This document shows positions 49,124 to 56,423 of a stretch of 64,000 bases of DNA, piece by piece. Each line of letters begins with the position of its first letter. The first letter of the stretch is position 1. The stretch comes from Prochlorococcus marinus str. MIT 9211 (GTDB lineage: Bacteria > Cyanobacteriota > Cyanobacteriia > PCC-6307 > Cyanobiaceae): positions 739,982 to 803,981 of the forward strand of contig NC_009976.1 of NCBI RefSeq assembly GCF_000018585.1. The letters run 5' to 3'. The notes beneath the pieces were generated by a model that worked only from the letters and a program-made list of their open reading frames with translations, was not told the DNA's origin and ran no database searches. A program made the translations under genes and the position numbers.

Positions 49124-49975
49124 TTGACAGTGACTAATGAATTTTACTGGAATAAAGCTATAACGATATCTAAAACTGCCATTGAAGCTAAATCACTAGT
49201 ACCTTTAAAAACTAATATTGAAAACTTAATTACGTCACCAGATTACTTATTTGAACTTAAATCTTTAATAACTAATTTTGTAGATAAAGATAATAACTTT
49301 GGCCCAGCACAAAATCCCTTTAGCCCATGGGATCCAAATTTAGAAATAGCAAATATTTCTAATAATCATATTTTAATTTTAAATAAATTCCCTGTACAAA
49401 AAGGACATATGCTTCTTATTACAAATAAATGGGCTCCTCAGAATGGATGGTTAACATTAGAAGATTTCAATGCTTTAGAATTAGTCAATAATGATACCAC
49501 TGGTTTATGGTTCTTTAACAGTTCCCCTTTGGCAGGTGCCAGTCAGCCACATAGACATCTGCAACTTCTAAGAAGAGAGCAAGGTTCAGCTTCATGCCCA
49601 AGAGAGAAGTGGTTTAAGGACTTATTATATTCTAATTCCTCTAGCAGTTCATTATTAACTAGAAGCTGTAAAATCAGATCAAACCTATCTACTAAAGGAT
49701 TCAAGGATATACTCTATCAAAATTACCTTGAATTAGCATTTAGTTTAAACTTAGGCTCCCCCAATAGTAATAAAAAGCCCTCATATCCTTATAATTTATT
49801 AATTACTTCAGAATGGATTGCACTTATAAGAAGGTCCAGAGAATGTATACATGGTTTTAGTCTTAATGCACTAGGTTTTGCTGGGTATTTGCTATCTAAA
49901 CCCGGATCTGACACCAAATGGTTATCAAAGAATGGACCCATTAAGCTATTGGAGGGTGTTGTAGACCCTCTATAA
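49124..49975 (+). CDS. Ap4A phosphorylase (ATP adenylyltransferase)
   Basis: This 283-residue HIT-superfamily enzyme splits diadenosine tetraphosphate with phosphate to ATP and ADP. The central NPFSPWDPNLEIA, HILILNKFPVQKGHMLLIT and the catalytic GASQPHRHLQLLRRE (HxHxQ) near residue 140 are visible. The C-terminal PYNLLITSEWIALIRRS and GFSLNALGFAGYLL complete the APA1/2 pattern. Translation begins at TTG 49124 or GTG 49130; no ATG lies before the conserved region. It probably limits Ap4A build-up under stress. Confidence 0.9.
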   Translation: MTVTNEFYWNKAITISKTAIEAKSLVPLKTNIENLITSPDYLFELKSLITNFVDKDNNFGPAQNPFSPWDPNLEIANISNNHILILNKFPVQKGHMLLITNKWAPQNGWLTLEDFNALELVNNDTTGLWFFNSSPLAGASQPHRHLQLLRREQGSASCPREKWFKDLLYSNSSSSSLLTRSCKIRSNLSTKGFKDILYQNYLELAFSLNLGSPNSNKKPSYPYNLLITSEWIALIRRSRECIHGFSLNALGFAGYLLSKPGSDTKWLSKNGPIKLLEGVVDPL

Positions 49976-49989
49976 TTTTATTCTTATAT

Positions 49990-50205
49990 CTAGCTTTCTG
50001 GTACATTCAAAGTATCTCTATCAATCTGAATTTTTAGTGTTTCTATAGAAGCATTAATAGCTGCTATTCTTCTTTCTAGAGAGTCTCTATAGTATGAAAG
50101 CATTTCAAGCTTTCTCTGTTGAAAATAGATTTTTCTCTTTTCTCTATTAATACTACCACCACAAAATTCAGAAATAATCATAGCTATAGGTATATTCCCT
50201 AACAT
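49990..50205 (-). CDS. Small coiled-coil-like protein of unknown function
   Basis: This 71-residue reading frame begins with a short hydrophobic stretch (MLGNIPIAMIISEF). A basic, helical region follows (REKRKIYFQQRKLEML), then YYRDSLERRIAAINASIETLKIQI, which has heptad-like spacing. The amino-acid make-up is that of a real protein and no competing frame exists on the other strand. I do not recognise a family. It is convergent with the Ap4A phosphorylase gene and divergent from the J-domain gene. Confidence 0.6.
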   Translation of the reverse strand: MLGNIPIAMIISEFCGGSINREKRKIYFQQRKLEMLSYYRDSLERRIAAINASIETLKIQIDRDTLNVPES

Positions 50206-50317
50206 ACTACTAAATTTATAACTTTAATGCGAGCTTGCTTTATAAAGTCTCTATACCTAAATAAATAGCCCTACTAATTAATAGTTTCCTACAACAATAT
50301 TGCCCAAGCTTTTAATA

Positions 50318-50327
50318 ACAGTTACTC
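50318..50327 (+). promoter_or_regulatory. ACAGTTACTC element upstream of the RHH/J-domain gene
   Basis: The 10-base string ACAGTTACTC occurs 82 bases before the start codon of the ribbon-helix-helix/J-domain gene. It is identical to the right arm (positions 51814-51823) of the perfect hairpin downstream of that gene. Two half-sites, AAGTCT (50245-50250) and AGACTAA (50373-50379), resembling the downstream repeats, also lie in this 200-base gap. An operator role is a hypothesis based only on this sharing. Confidence 0.3.
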
Positions 50328-50408
50328 CTTTAGCCTTTCAATATGTAAAAAGAAACCTAAGTTTTTTAATAAAGACTAAATGCCAACTAATCTTTGTAAA
50401 GTTGATTA

Positions 50409-51470
50409 ATGAAAGTGTCATCCTCTGGGAACGATGGATCTCGTCGAATATCCGTTGATCTCCCTAATGAAATAATAGAACGTTTTGACGAACTAAAGCA
50501 GCAATGGGGTTTACGAAGGAGAGGGGCTGTACTTGAAAGATTGCTTGAAGAGCTACTTTGTGATGAGGTCGACAATGTTGATGGTTCAGGCAACTCTCTT
50601 TCTCCCGAGGAAGGTCTTGAGACTAAATCCTCTATACCTTTCGATAAAGATAATCATATTTCTGAGGAGTACAACGAGGAAAACGCAATTGTATTAATTA
50701 GTTCGTCCGAAATTGAGTATACAAAACTAGGATCTCAAGAGAATAAATCCTTTGACCAGGTTTCTCAAGTCAAGAGATCTGTTAATTCAACACCTGGAAT
50801 AGATCTGCCAGGATTCGTACGTACTAAAACCAAGAACTTAAGGGCCAGTCTTGGGCGCACATCATCCACTTCATCTTCTTTAGACCCTGTTTTACATAAC
50901 GTAAATGAAGAAGAAGTCTCTAATTGCCTAACTGAAACCATGAATCACTGGATCTCTCTATATGGCAGCAAACCTAAAGATAATGTTTTAGAGGCAGCAA
51001 TGATTTGGTTGGCACGTGATATATGGTCACACATAGATGGGACAGAGAATCGACCATTTACTTGGAAAGCGGCAACCTTGCAGATGAGCCAATACTGTAG
51101 TGGCTGGAAGAATCTTGAACCGAAATTTGATCGAATTATTGTATTAGCAGGGGTTCTCGAGGATCCATTTGCTACTCATACTCTTAAAAATAGAATTCCA
51201 ACATTAGTTAGACGATTTGTAAATAGCTTTAAACGAAGGCATAACGTTACCTCCTTTCAAACATTGGAATCTACTATGACCATCCATGGAGCGCTCAAAC
51301 TACTCGACCTTCCCACTGCGGCTGGAGCATCATTATCATTATCCACTATCCGTGATTCATATAAAGTAAAGGCAGTCGCTAATCATCCAGATGCCGGGGG
51401 ATCGACAGAGACAATGAGACGAATCAATGAAGCCTATCAACTCCTAAAGGAACTCTACAGAAAGAAGTGA
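50409..51470 (+). CDS. Ribbon-helix-helix-like / J-domain hybrid protein
   Basis: This 353-residue protein has an unusual domain order. Residues about 10-52 (RRISVDLPNEIIERFDEL, then RRRGAVLERLLEELL) match the beta-helix-helix pattern of ribbon-helix-helix DNA-binding proteins. A polar, acidic, probably disordered linker covers about residues 55-170. A helical middle domain of about 120 residues (NHWISLYGSKP to FVNSFKRRHNV) is unknown to me. The C-terminus is a short J-domain with HPD at residues 326-328 and GGSTETMRRINEAYQLL. It could bind DNA and recruit a DnaK. The gene stands alone and is flanked by repeat-bearing intergenic sequence. Confidence 0.85.
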   Translation: MKVSSSGNDGSRRISVDLPNEIIERFDELKQQWGLRRRGAVLERLLEELLCDEVDNVDGSGNSLSPEEGLETKSSIPFDKDNHISEEYNEENAIVLISSSEIEYTKLGSQENKSFDQVSQVKRSVNSTPGIDLPGFVRTKTKNLRASLGRTSSTSSSLDPVLHNVNEEEVSNCLTETMNHWISLYGSKPKDNVLEAAMIWLARDIWSHIDGTENRPFTWKAATLQMSQYCSGWKNLEPKFDRIIVLAGVLEDPFATHTLKNRIPTLVRRFVNSFKRRHNVTSFQTLESTMTIHGALKLLDLPTAAGASLSLSTIRDSYKVKAVANHPDAGGSTETMRRINEAYQLLKELYRKK

Positions 51471-51481
51471 ATCAACTGTCT

Positions 51482-51600
51482 TAGACTAGACTTAGTAGTA
51501 GACTAATAACAAGTCTAACCTAAGATTATAGAGTCTATTGCTGGGCTAGTCTGATATTGGTTAGACTCACAAGCCTCGCATGAGTCTAGTAATGAGTCTT
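51482..51600. repeat. Cluster of TAGACT/AGTCTA hexamers
   Basis: Seven exact copies of TAGACT or its complement AGTCTA start at 51482, 51487, 51499, 51512, 51532, 51562 and 51583. Two near copies start at 51548 (AGTCTG) and 51595 (AGTCTT). Both orientations occur. One pair makes a perfect 8-bp inverted repeat, TAGACTCA and TGAGTCTA, with 11 bases between (51562-51588). Further copies lie at 51893 and 51917, with AAGACT at 51905. By base composition less than one exact copy would be expected in 119 bases. The cluster begins 12 bases after the stop codon of the RHH/J-domain gene. Confidence 0.75.
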
Positions 51601-51688
51601 ATTGCGATAATCATCTGGTTCTCTTGAGATTAGATAAAAGCCTTTTCTTTTAAATAGAAATGTCAAATGCATGGTAAATGCCACCTTA

Positions 51689-51751
51689 ATGAAAATAGAA
51701 TTATGGTTAATTCCAATCGTATGGATATCCGTCCACTTTTTGTCCAAATAA
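51689..51751 (+). other. Possible 20-residue hydrophobic peptide frame
   Basis: An ATG opens 20 codons with the hydrophobic pattern MKIELWLIPIVWISVHFLSK and then TAA. The length and hydrophobicity are what very small thylakoid subunits look like, but I recognise no known family, no ribosome binding site is evident and a frame this short can arise by chance. It is listed only because the 480-base region otherwise holds no gene. Confidence 0.12.
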
Positions 51752-51794
51752 AAAGGCATCTTCAAGACCTCTTTGTATAAAAGCGTTTTACTCT

Positions 51795-51825
51795 ATGAGT
51801 AACTGTTATATATACAGTTACTCAT
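51795..51825. other. Perfect 12-bp inverted repeat
   Basis: ATGAGTAACTGT (51795-51806) and ACAGTTACTCAT (51814-51825) are perfect complements separated by TATATAT. No T-run follows on either strand and the stem is AT-rich, so it is a poor intrinsic terminator. It fits better as a protein-binding palindrome or an mRNA 3'-end stabiliser for the J-domain gene or the convergent pheT. Ten bases of an arm recur upstream of the RHH/J-domain gene at 50318. The rest of 51601-51951 shows no gene I can support. Confidence 0.65.
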
Positions 51826-51951
51826 AATCTAATTGCTCCAAAGAGAGGCTACCAAGAGCAACTACCTAACATTTATCTAGCTGGTATCAATTTAGACTTT
51901 TTGTAAGACTTAGGTTTAGACTCATAAGAGATAAGTGGGAAGCCTTGTTGA

Positions 51952-54456
51952 TTAGATTCGAGGTTTTACTTTGAAACTCTGTACGAGTTCTTTCAGTATC
52001 CGATCATGAACAGGATTGATCTCTGTTTCCTTTAAGGTCTCCTTTTTCTTTCTATAGGTAAGCCTAAAAGCAAGACTAACTTCTCCGCTGTCAATATTCC
52101 CACCTTCATATCTGTCAATCAGTTCTACGCTTTCAAGAAGTGGGGTACCAGTTTTCATTATTTTTTTTATTATGTCTCCTGCTAGATACTCTTTAGATAC
52201 AATTACAGCCATATCCCTTTGCATATGAGGCACAGTTGCAAATTCTTTAAATGATCTCAACCATTTGTTCCTCCTCGCTGCAGCTTCTAGCATTGCATCC
52301 ATAGACACCTCGAAAAGAAATGTAGACCTATTTATATTTAATTTGTTGGCAAGCTCAGGGTTTATTTGTCCAAATACCCCAAATCTTTTTCCCTCAAGAA
52401 TTAGTTCAGCTGATCTTCCTGGATGTAATCTTTCATCATTTCTCAATGGTCTATCTTCTACATTAATTTTTAGTCGGTCAGTTAACTGAGTTATTTTCCC
52501 TCGAGCAGTGTAGTAGTCCATATCCCTCTGCTTTCCCTCATTTGTCCATAATTCCATTGATCTATATCCCGTAATAGCTCCAGAAAGTATAGATTTTTGG
52601 TAAATTTCTTTTTTCTCAACCGTGTAAACATTACCTATTTCAAACACCCAGCATGCCTGTTTACCTGAATCTATATTTCTCTTGCAAACTTTAAGATGTT
52701 CTTCCCATAGATTTGTTCTTAAGTGACTTGTTTCTGTCAATAATGGATTTGATATTGCTACCATTTGTTCATTAGTTTCATCTTTTGGTACAAGTGAGAA
52801 AGACACAATTTCCTGTAATCCATTATTGATTAGGCAATTTCTAATCGTCCTTTCTAAGCTCTGCTTTGGTCTAAGATATCCTGGCTTTATAGGATCAGGT
52901 AAATTAGCGTCAAATTTATCATAGCCAATTAACCGTGCTATTTCTTCAATTAAGTCAATTTCTCTCTGTAAATCGTTAGATCTATTTGCTAATACAGATA
53001 CTTTCCAACCTTCTTCTATACATTTGATTTCACATCCAACTTTCTTTAGAGAATTCTCTATTTCATTGTCAGTTAAATTTCGTTTTGTATAATTATTATC
53101 AGGCGGATCTTGTATTGAAGTTCTCTTATTTCCGCTTTTATTAGAACTTGTAACTTTTAAAGCTCCAAGTATATTATGTATTCTGTCTCTCCTTAATTTT
53201 ATCTCATAATTGTTAGGCGTTAAATTCTTAGAAATAAATCCATCTGATACTCTACACTTAAAGCAATCATTGTATAACTCAACAGCTCTATTTACAGCTT
53301 TTAATGTTATTTGAGCTGAAATACCCTTTTCATATCTACTACTAGAATCGGTCCTAATACCGATCTTTCTAGACGATCTTCTTATTGATGTTGAAGTGAA
53401 AACGGCTCCTTCCAGCCAAATATTTTTAGTATGTTCATTTACAGACGAACTCTTGCCTCCTATTATACCAGCCACTGCTATTGCTTTATCACAGCATGTT
53501 ATTACATGTGATTCATGATTTAACTCATACTCGTTATTATCTAGAGCCAATAATGTTTCTTTTGCTTTTGCCCTCCTCACTCCAAAGTCATTCTGTGTAA
53601 CCTCTTTATCAGTTAAAATGTTTAACTTATCAGCATCAAAAGCGTGCAATGGCTGACCTTGTTCCAGCATAATATAGTTAGTTATATCTACAATTGCATT
53701 GATAGATCTAATTCCAGCTTTTTCTAGTCTATTTTTCAACCAAAGTGGAGATTTCTTTTTACCGTCTACTCCCTCTAAATAACTTAAGCTATATATTTCT
53801 TTAGATGATATTGCCTCTTCACTAAGGTCCTTTGGTTCAAATATTTTAAATTCGACTAACGACTTAATTTTCGGGAGATTTAATTTAGAGTCTGTTATTG
53901 CGGACAACTCGCGTGCCAGGCCAACCATTGACATGCCATCTGGTCTGTTGGCCGTAATAGCTAAGTCCAGTATTGTGTCGTCCATCCCCAGTATTCCCCT
54001 TGGGCTAGAGCCTATTTCAGGAATTTTCAACAAACTGTCTTCTAAAATCTCTATACCATCCGTATCTGATTCAAGGCCAATCTCTCCCAATGAACAAATC
54101 ATTCCTTCACTCAGTACACCTCTCAGTTCGCTTTTTTTTATCTTTAGGTTTATCGGTTGTAGATAGGCCCCTTCTGTCGCGACAAGTACATGTACCCCAT
54201 CTCTTACATTTCTAGCCCCACAGACTATTTGGAGAGACTTCTTTGTTCCTATGTCCACACGACATATTTTTAATTTGTCAGCATTTGGATGTGGTAGCAC
54301 CTCCTCAACCTTTCCAACAACAATCCCCTTTACCTTGAGCCCAAGATCAATTTCTTCCTCTACTTCGAAACCAGAAATTGAAAGCTTTTCAGCAATTTCA
54401 GCAACATCCATACTGGTATCTACTAATTCCTTTAACCACGAGAGAGAAGCCTTCAT
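51952..54456 (-). CDS. pheT: Phenylalanyl-tRNA synthetase beta chain
   Basis: PheT (834 residues) pairs with PheS to charge tRNA-Phe. Domains in order: the tRNA-binding OB fold near residues 40-150 (GIVVGKVEEVLPHPNADKL), B3/B4 editing core (NAIVDITNYIMLEQGQPLHAFD near residue 236 onward), B5, the catalytic-like core from EIDLIEEIARLIGYDKF, and the C-terminal FDX-ACB domain (FKEFATVPHMQRDMAVIV). A polar insertion near residues 435-460 is rich in Asn, Lys and Ser and looks lineage-specific. pheS is not adjacent. The start is 115 bases from the divergent rpmG. Confidence 0.96.
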   Translation of the reverse strand: MKASLSWLKELVDTSMDVAEIAEKLSISGFEVEEEIDLGLKVKGIVVGKVEEVLPHPNADKLKICRVDIGTKKSLQIVCGARNVRDGVHVLVATEGAYLQPINLKIKKSELRGVLSEGMICSLGEIGLESDTDGIEILEDSLLKIPEIGSSPRGILGMDDTILDLAITANRPDGMSMVGLARELSAITDSKLNLPKIKSLVEFKIFEPKDLSEEAISSKEIYSLSYLEGVDGKKKSPLWLKNRLEKAGIRSINAIVDITNYIMLEQGQPLHAFDADKLNILTDKEVTQNDFGVRRAKAKETLLALDNNEYELNHESHVITCCDKAIAVAGIIGGKSSSVNEHTKNIWLEGAVFTSTSIRRSSRKIGIRTDSSSRYEKGISAQITLKAVNRAVELYNDCFKCRVSDGFISKNLTPNNYEIKLRRDRIHNILGALKVTSSNKSGNKRTSIQDPPDNNYTKRNLTDNEIENSLKKVGCEIKCIEEGWKVSVLANRSNDLQREIDLIEEIARLIGYDKFDANLPDPIKPGYLRPKQSLERTIRNCLINNGLQEIVSFSLVPKDETNEQMVAISNPLLTETSHLRTNLWEEHLKVCKRNIDSGKQACWVFEIGNVYTVEKKEIYQKSILSGAITGYRSMELWTNEGKQRDMDYYTARGKITQLTDRLKINVEDRPLRNDERLHPGRSAELILEGKRFGVFGQINPELANKLNINRSTFLFEVSMDAMLEAAARRNKWLRSFKEFATVPHMQRDMAVIVSKEYLAGDIIKKIMKTGTPLLESVELIDRYEGGNIDSGEVSLAFRLTYRKKKETLKETEINPVHDRILKELVQSFKVKPRI

Positions 54457-54571
54457 ATTGAACCCTGTAATGAGTTGATCCTACTTTTAAGAAGTATTTT
54501 TTAAAAAGAGCTCGTTAGCTTGTAAGATTGAATATCGTCATCAATCATCTCTCTAGCGAGATTAGATCCTT

Positions 54572-54769
54572 ATGGCTAAGAAGGGTACAAGGGTAGTTGT
54601 CACCTTAGAGTGTACTGAGTGTAGGACTGTCCCCCCTTCGGAGAAGAGATCTCCAGGGGTTTCTAGATACACCACAGAAAAGAACCGACGGAATACAACT
54701 GAAAGGTTGGAGCTCAAGAAGTTCTGTCCACAACTCAATAAGATGACTATCCATAAAGAAATCAAGTAG
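54572..54769 (+). CDS. rpmG: 50S ribosomal protein L33
   Basis: This 65-residue ribosomal protein begins with [19 protein letters not shown] and ends in [18 protein letters not shown]. The C14/C17 pair is kept but the second zinc pair is reduced to a single Cys (FCPQ), so this is not the complete four-cysteine form. An insert ([11 protein letters not shown]) after the first pair is cyanobacterial and plastid in character. It starts the cluster rpmG-rpsR-RNase II-like-metG-lptC. Confidence 0.96.
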   Translation: MAKKGTRVVVTLECTECRTVPPSEKRSPGVSRYTTEKNRRNTTERLELKKFCPQLNKMTIHKEIK

Positions 54770-54795
54770 CTCTTTTAACCACACACCTTTTTAAT

Positions 54796-55017
54796 ATGCC
54801 AAGTTCAGTTTTTAAAAAAAAGCTTTCACCAATCAAGCCTGGTGACCCTATTGACTATAAGGATGTTGAAACACTCAAAAAGTTTATTACCGAGCGCGGG
54901 AAGATCCTTCCAAGACGTCTTACAGGCTTGACTGCCCAACAACAGCGTGATCTTACAGTCGCTGTTAAGAGAGCTAGAATAATAGCTTTGCTTCCTTTCG
55001 TTAACCCTGAGGGGTGA
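54796..55017 (+). CDS. rpsR: 30S ribosomal protein S18
   Basis: This 73-residue S18 contains [23 protein letters not shown] in pieces near residues 19-41 and [27 protein letters not shown] at the C-terminus, the usual S18 signature. It lies 26 bases after rpmG, the order also found in cyanobacteria and plastids. The RNase II-like gene follows after 51 bases. Confidence 0.97.
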   Translation: MPSSVFKKKLSPIKPGDPIDYKDVETLKKFITERGKILPRRLTGLTAQQQRDLTVAVKRARIIALLPFVNPEG

Positions 55018-55068
55018 ATATTTCTCATTATTATTAATTGGGCGCTAAATACTTAATATTTTAATAAA

Positions 55069-56352
55069 ATGACCAATGTATATAGTGAAGTAGTAAATAA
55101 AGACTATATACAATCAATCTTAAACTCATCAGTTAATTTATCTAGTACAGATTATAAGGACCTAACTCACCTTAAAACCTATACTATTGATGATATAGAT
55201 TCAGCAGAAATAGACGACGGAGTATCCATAGAGTATCTAGATAATTCAACTAAAATCTGGGTTCATATAGCTAGTCCAGCAGAATATCTTAGTTTTGAAG
55301 ATCCAATAGATATAGAAGCATCGCTAAAAGCAGCAACATGTTATTTGCCAGAATCTCCGGAATATATGTTGCCTAATGATTTAGTTACAAAATTGCTAAG
55401 TCTTAAACCAGGTAGAATTAGTGCTGCATTAAGTGTCAGTGCTGAGATTAATTCTGCAGGTGAAATTGTATCTTCAAATTTATACAGGACAATTATAAAA
55501 CCCACTATAGCCTTAACTTATGAAGATGCTGATGATATTTTAGACTTACAGCCTTTTGAAGAAAAGGAATTAATAGATCTAAGTATACTAATGGGAAATA
55601 GACGTAGCTATAGGGTTAGTAAAGGTTCAATAAATATAGAAGAAGAAGAAGGTATTTTTTATTTTCAGGATAATGTTATAAAGCATAAAATTAAGGATGT
55701 TACAAGATTAAGAAAACTTGTTAGTGAATCAATGATTTTATTTGGTTATATATTGGCTGATTTTTCAAAGACTAATAAAATATGCATCCCATTCAGAGTC
55801 CAGAATCAACAAAATATAAGCATAAATACCAGTAAAGCCAATAACTATATAGATAAGCACATTTGTAATTTTCTAATTAAGAACCAATTGTCTAAGTCCT
55901 ACATAAGTCTCACCCCTGAAGCACATACTAGTCTTGGCTTACCTGCTTATGTACAAGCCACATCTCCTTTAAGGAGGTACATTGATCTTCTTACACATTA
56001 TCAAATACTTAATTACCTTAAAGGCATTAATCAAATATCTGAGGATTTAGTATTAGAGAGAATAGATTTATTTAATTTAAGACATAAGCAAGTTATTCAA
56101 CGCTTTCGTTCAGCTAAAAGACAATTATGCCTTAATTGGCTTGATCAATCAGAATATAAAGATTGGGAATCTGTTTTCTTAAAGTGGTTAAACCCTTCTA
56201 AAAATTTAGCCCTAATATATATTCCTAAGTTAAGAATTGACCTCAGTTGCAACTTCATTAATTCAAATAACCCAACATTAGGAAGTCGTATAGTTGTTTC
56301 AATTAAATCTATTGATACTCAAAAAGATTCTATTATGCTCAAGGTTTTATAG
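55069..56352 (+). CDS. RNase II/R family exoribonuclease (short form)
   Basis: This is a 427-residue 3'-5' exoribonuclease with the RNB catalytic domain. The metal-binding aspartate cluster is seen in YTIDDIDSAEIDDGVS near residues 37-50, and the C-terminal RNB block is YVQATSPLRRYIDLLTHYQI near residue 300. Usual RNase II or R proteins are 600-800 residues. This one starts almost at the RNB domain and lacks the N-terminal cold-shock domains; the last 60 residues are a degenerate S1-like fold. Short relatives are typical of picocyanobacteria. It probably joins mRNA or rRNA turnover. Confidence 0.88.
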   Translation: MTNVYSEVVNKDYIQSILNSSVNLSSTDYKDLTHLKTYTIDDIDSAEIDDGVSIEYLDNSTKIWVHIASPAEYLSFEDPIDIEASLKAATCYLPESPEYMLPNDLVTKLLSLKPGRISAALSVSAEINSAGEIVSSNLYRTIIKPTIALTYEDADDILDLQPFEEKELIDLSILMGNRRSYRVSKGSINIEEEEGIFYFQDNVIKHKIKDVTRLRKLVSESMILFGYILADFSKTNKICIPFRVQNQQNISINTSKANNYIDKHICNFLIKNQLSKSYISLTPEAHTSLGLPAYVQATSPLRRYIDLLTHYQILNYLKGINQISEDLVLERIDLFNLRHKQVIQRFRSAKRQLCLNWLDQSEYKDWESVFLKWLNPSKNLALIYIPKLRIDLSCNFINSNNPTLGSRIVVSIKSIDTQKDSIMLKVL

Positions 56353-56423
56353 AGAATTTATTTTAATACAATTTTTTTTCGCTAATATAGGTATTATATT
56401 AAAAATCAGATTTTAGAATTGAT

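Noticed and set aside
51795-51825. Intrinsic terminator reading of the perfect 12-bp hairpin
   Set aside because: There is no T-run on either strand after the stem and the stem is AT-rich; I list it as a palindrome of unknown role.
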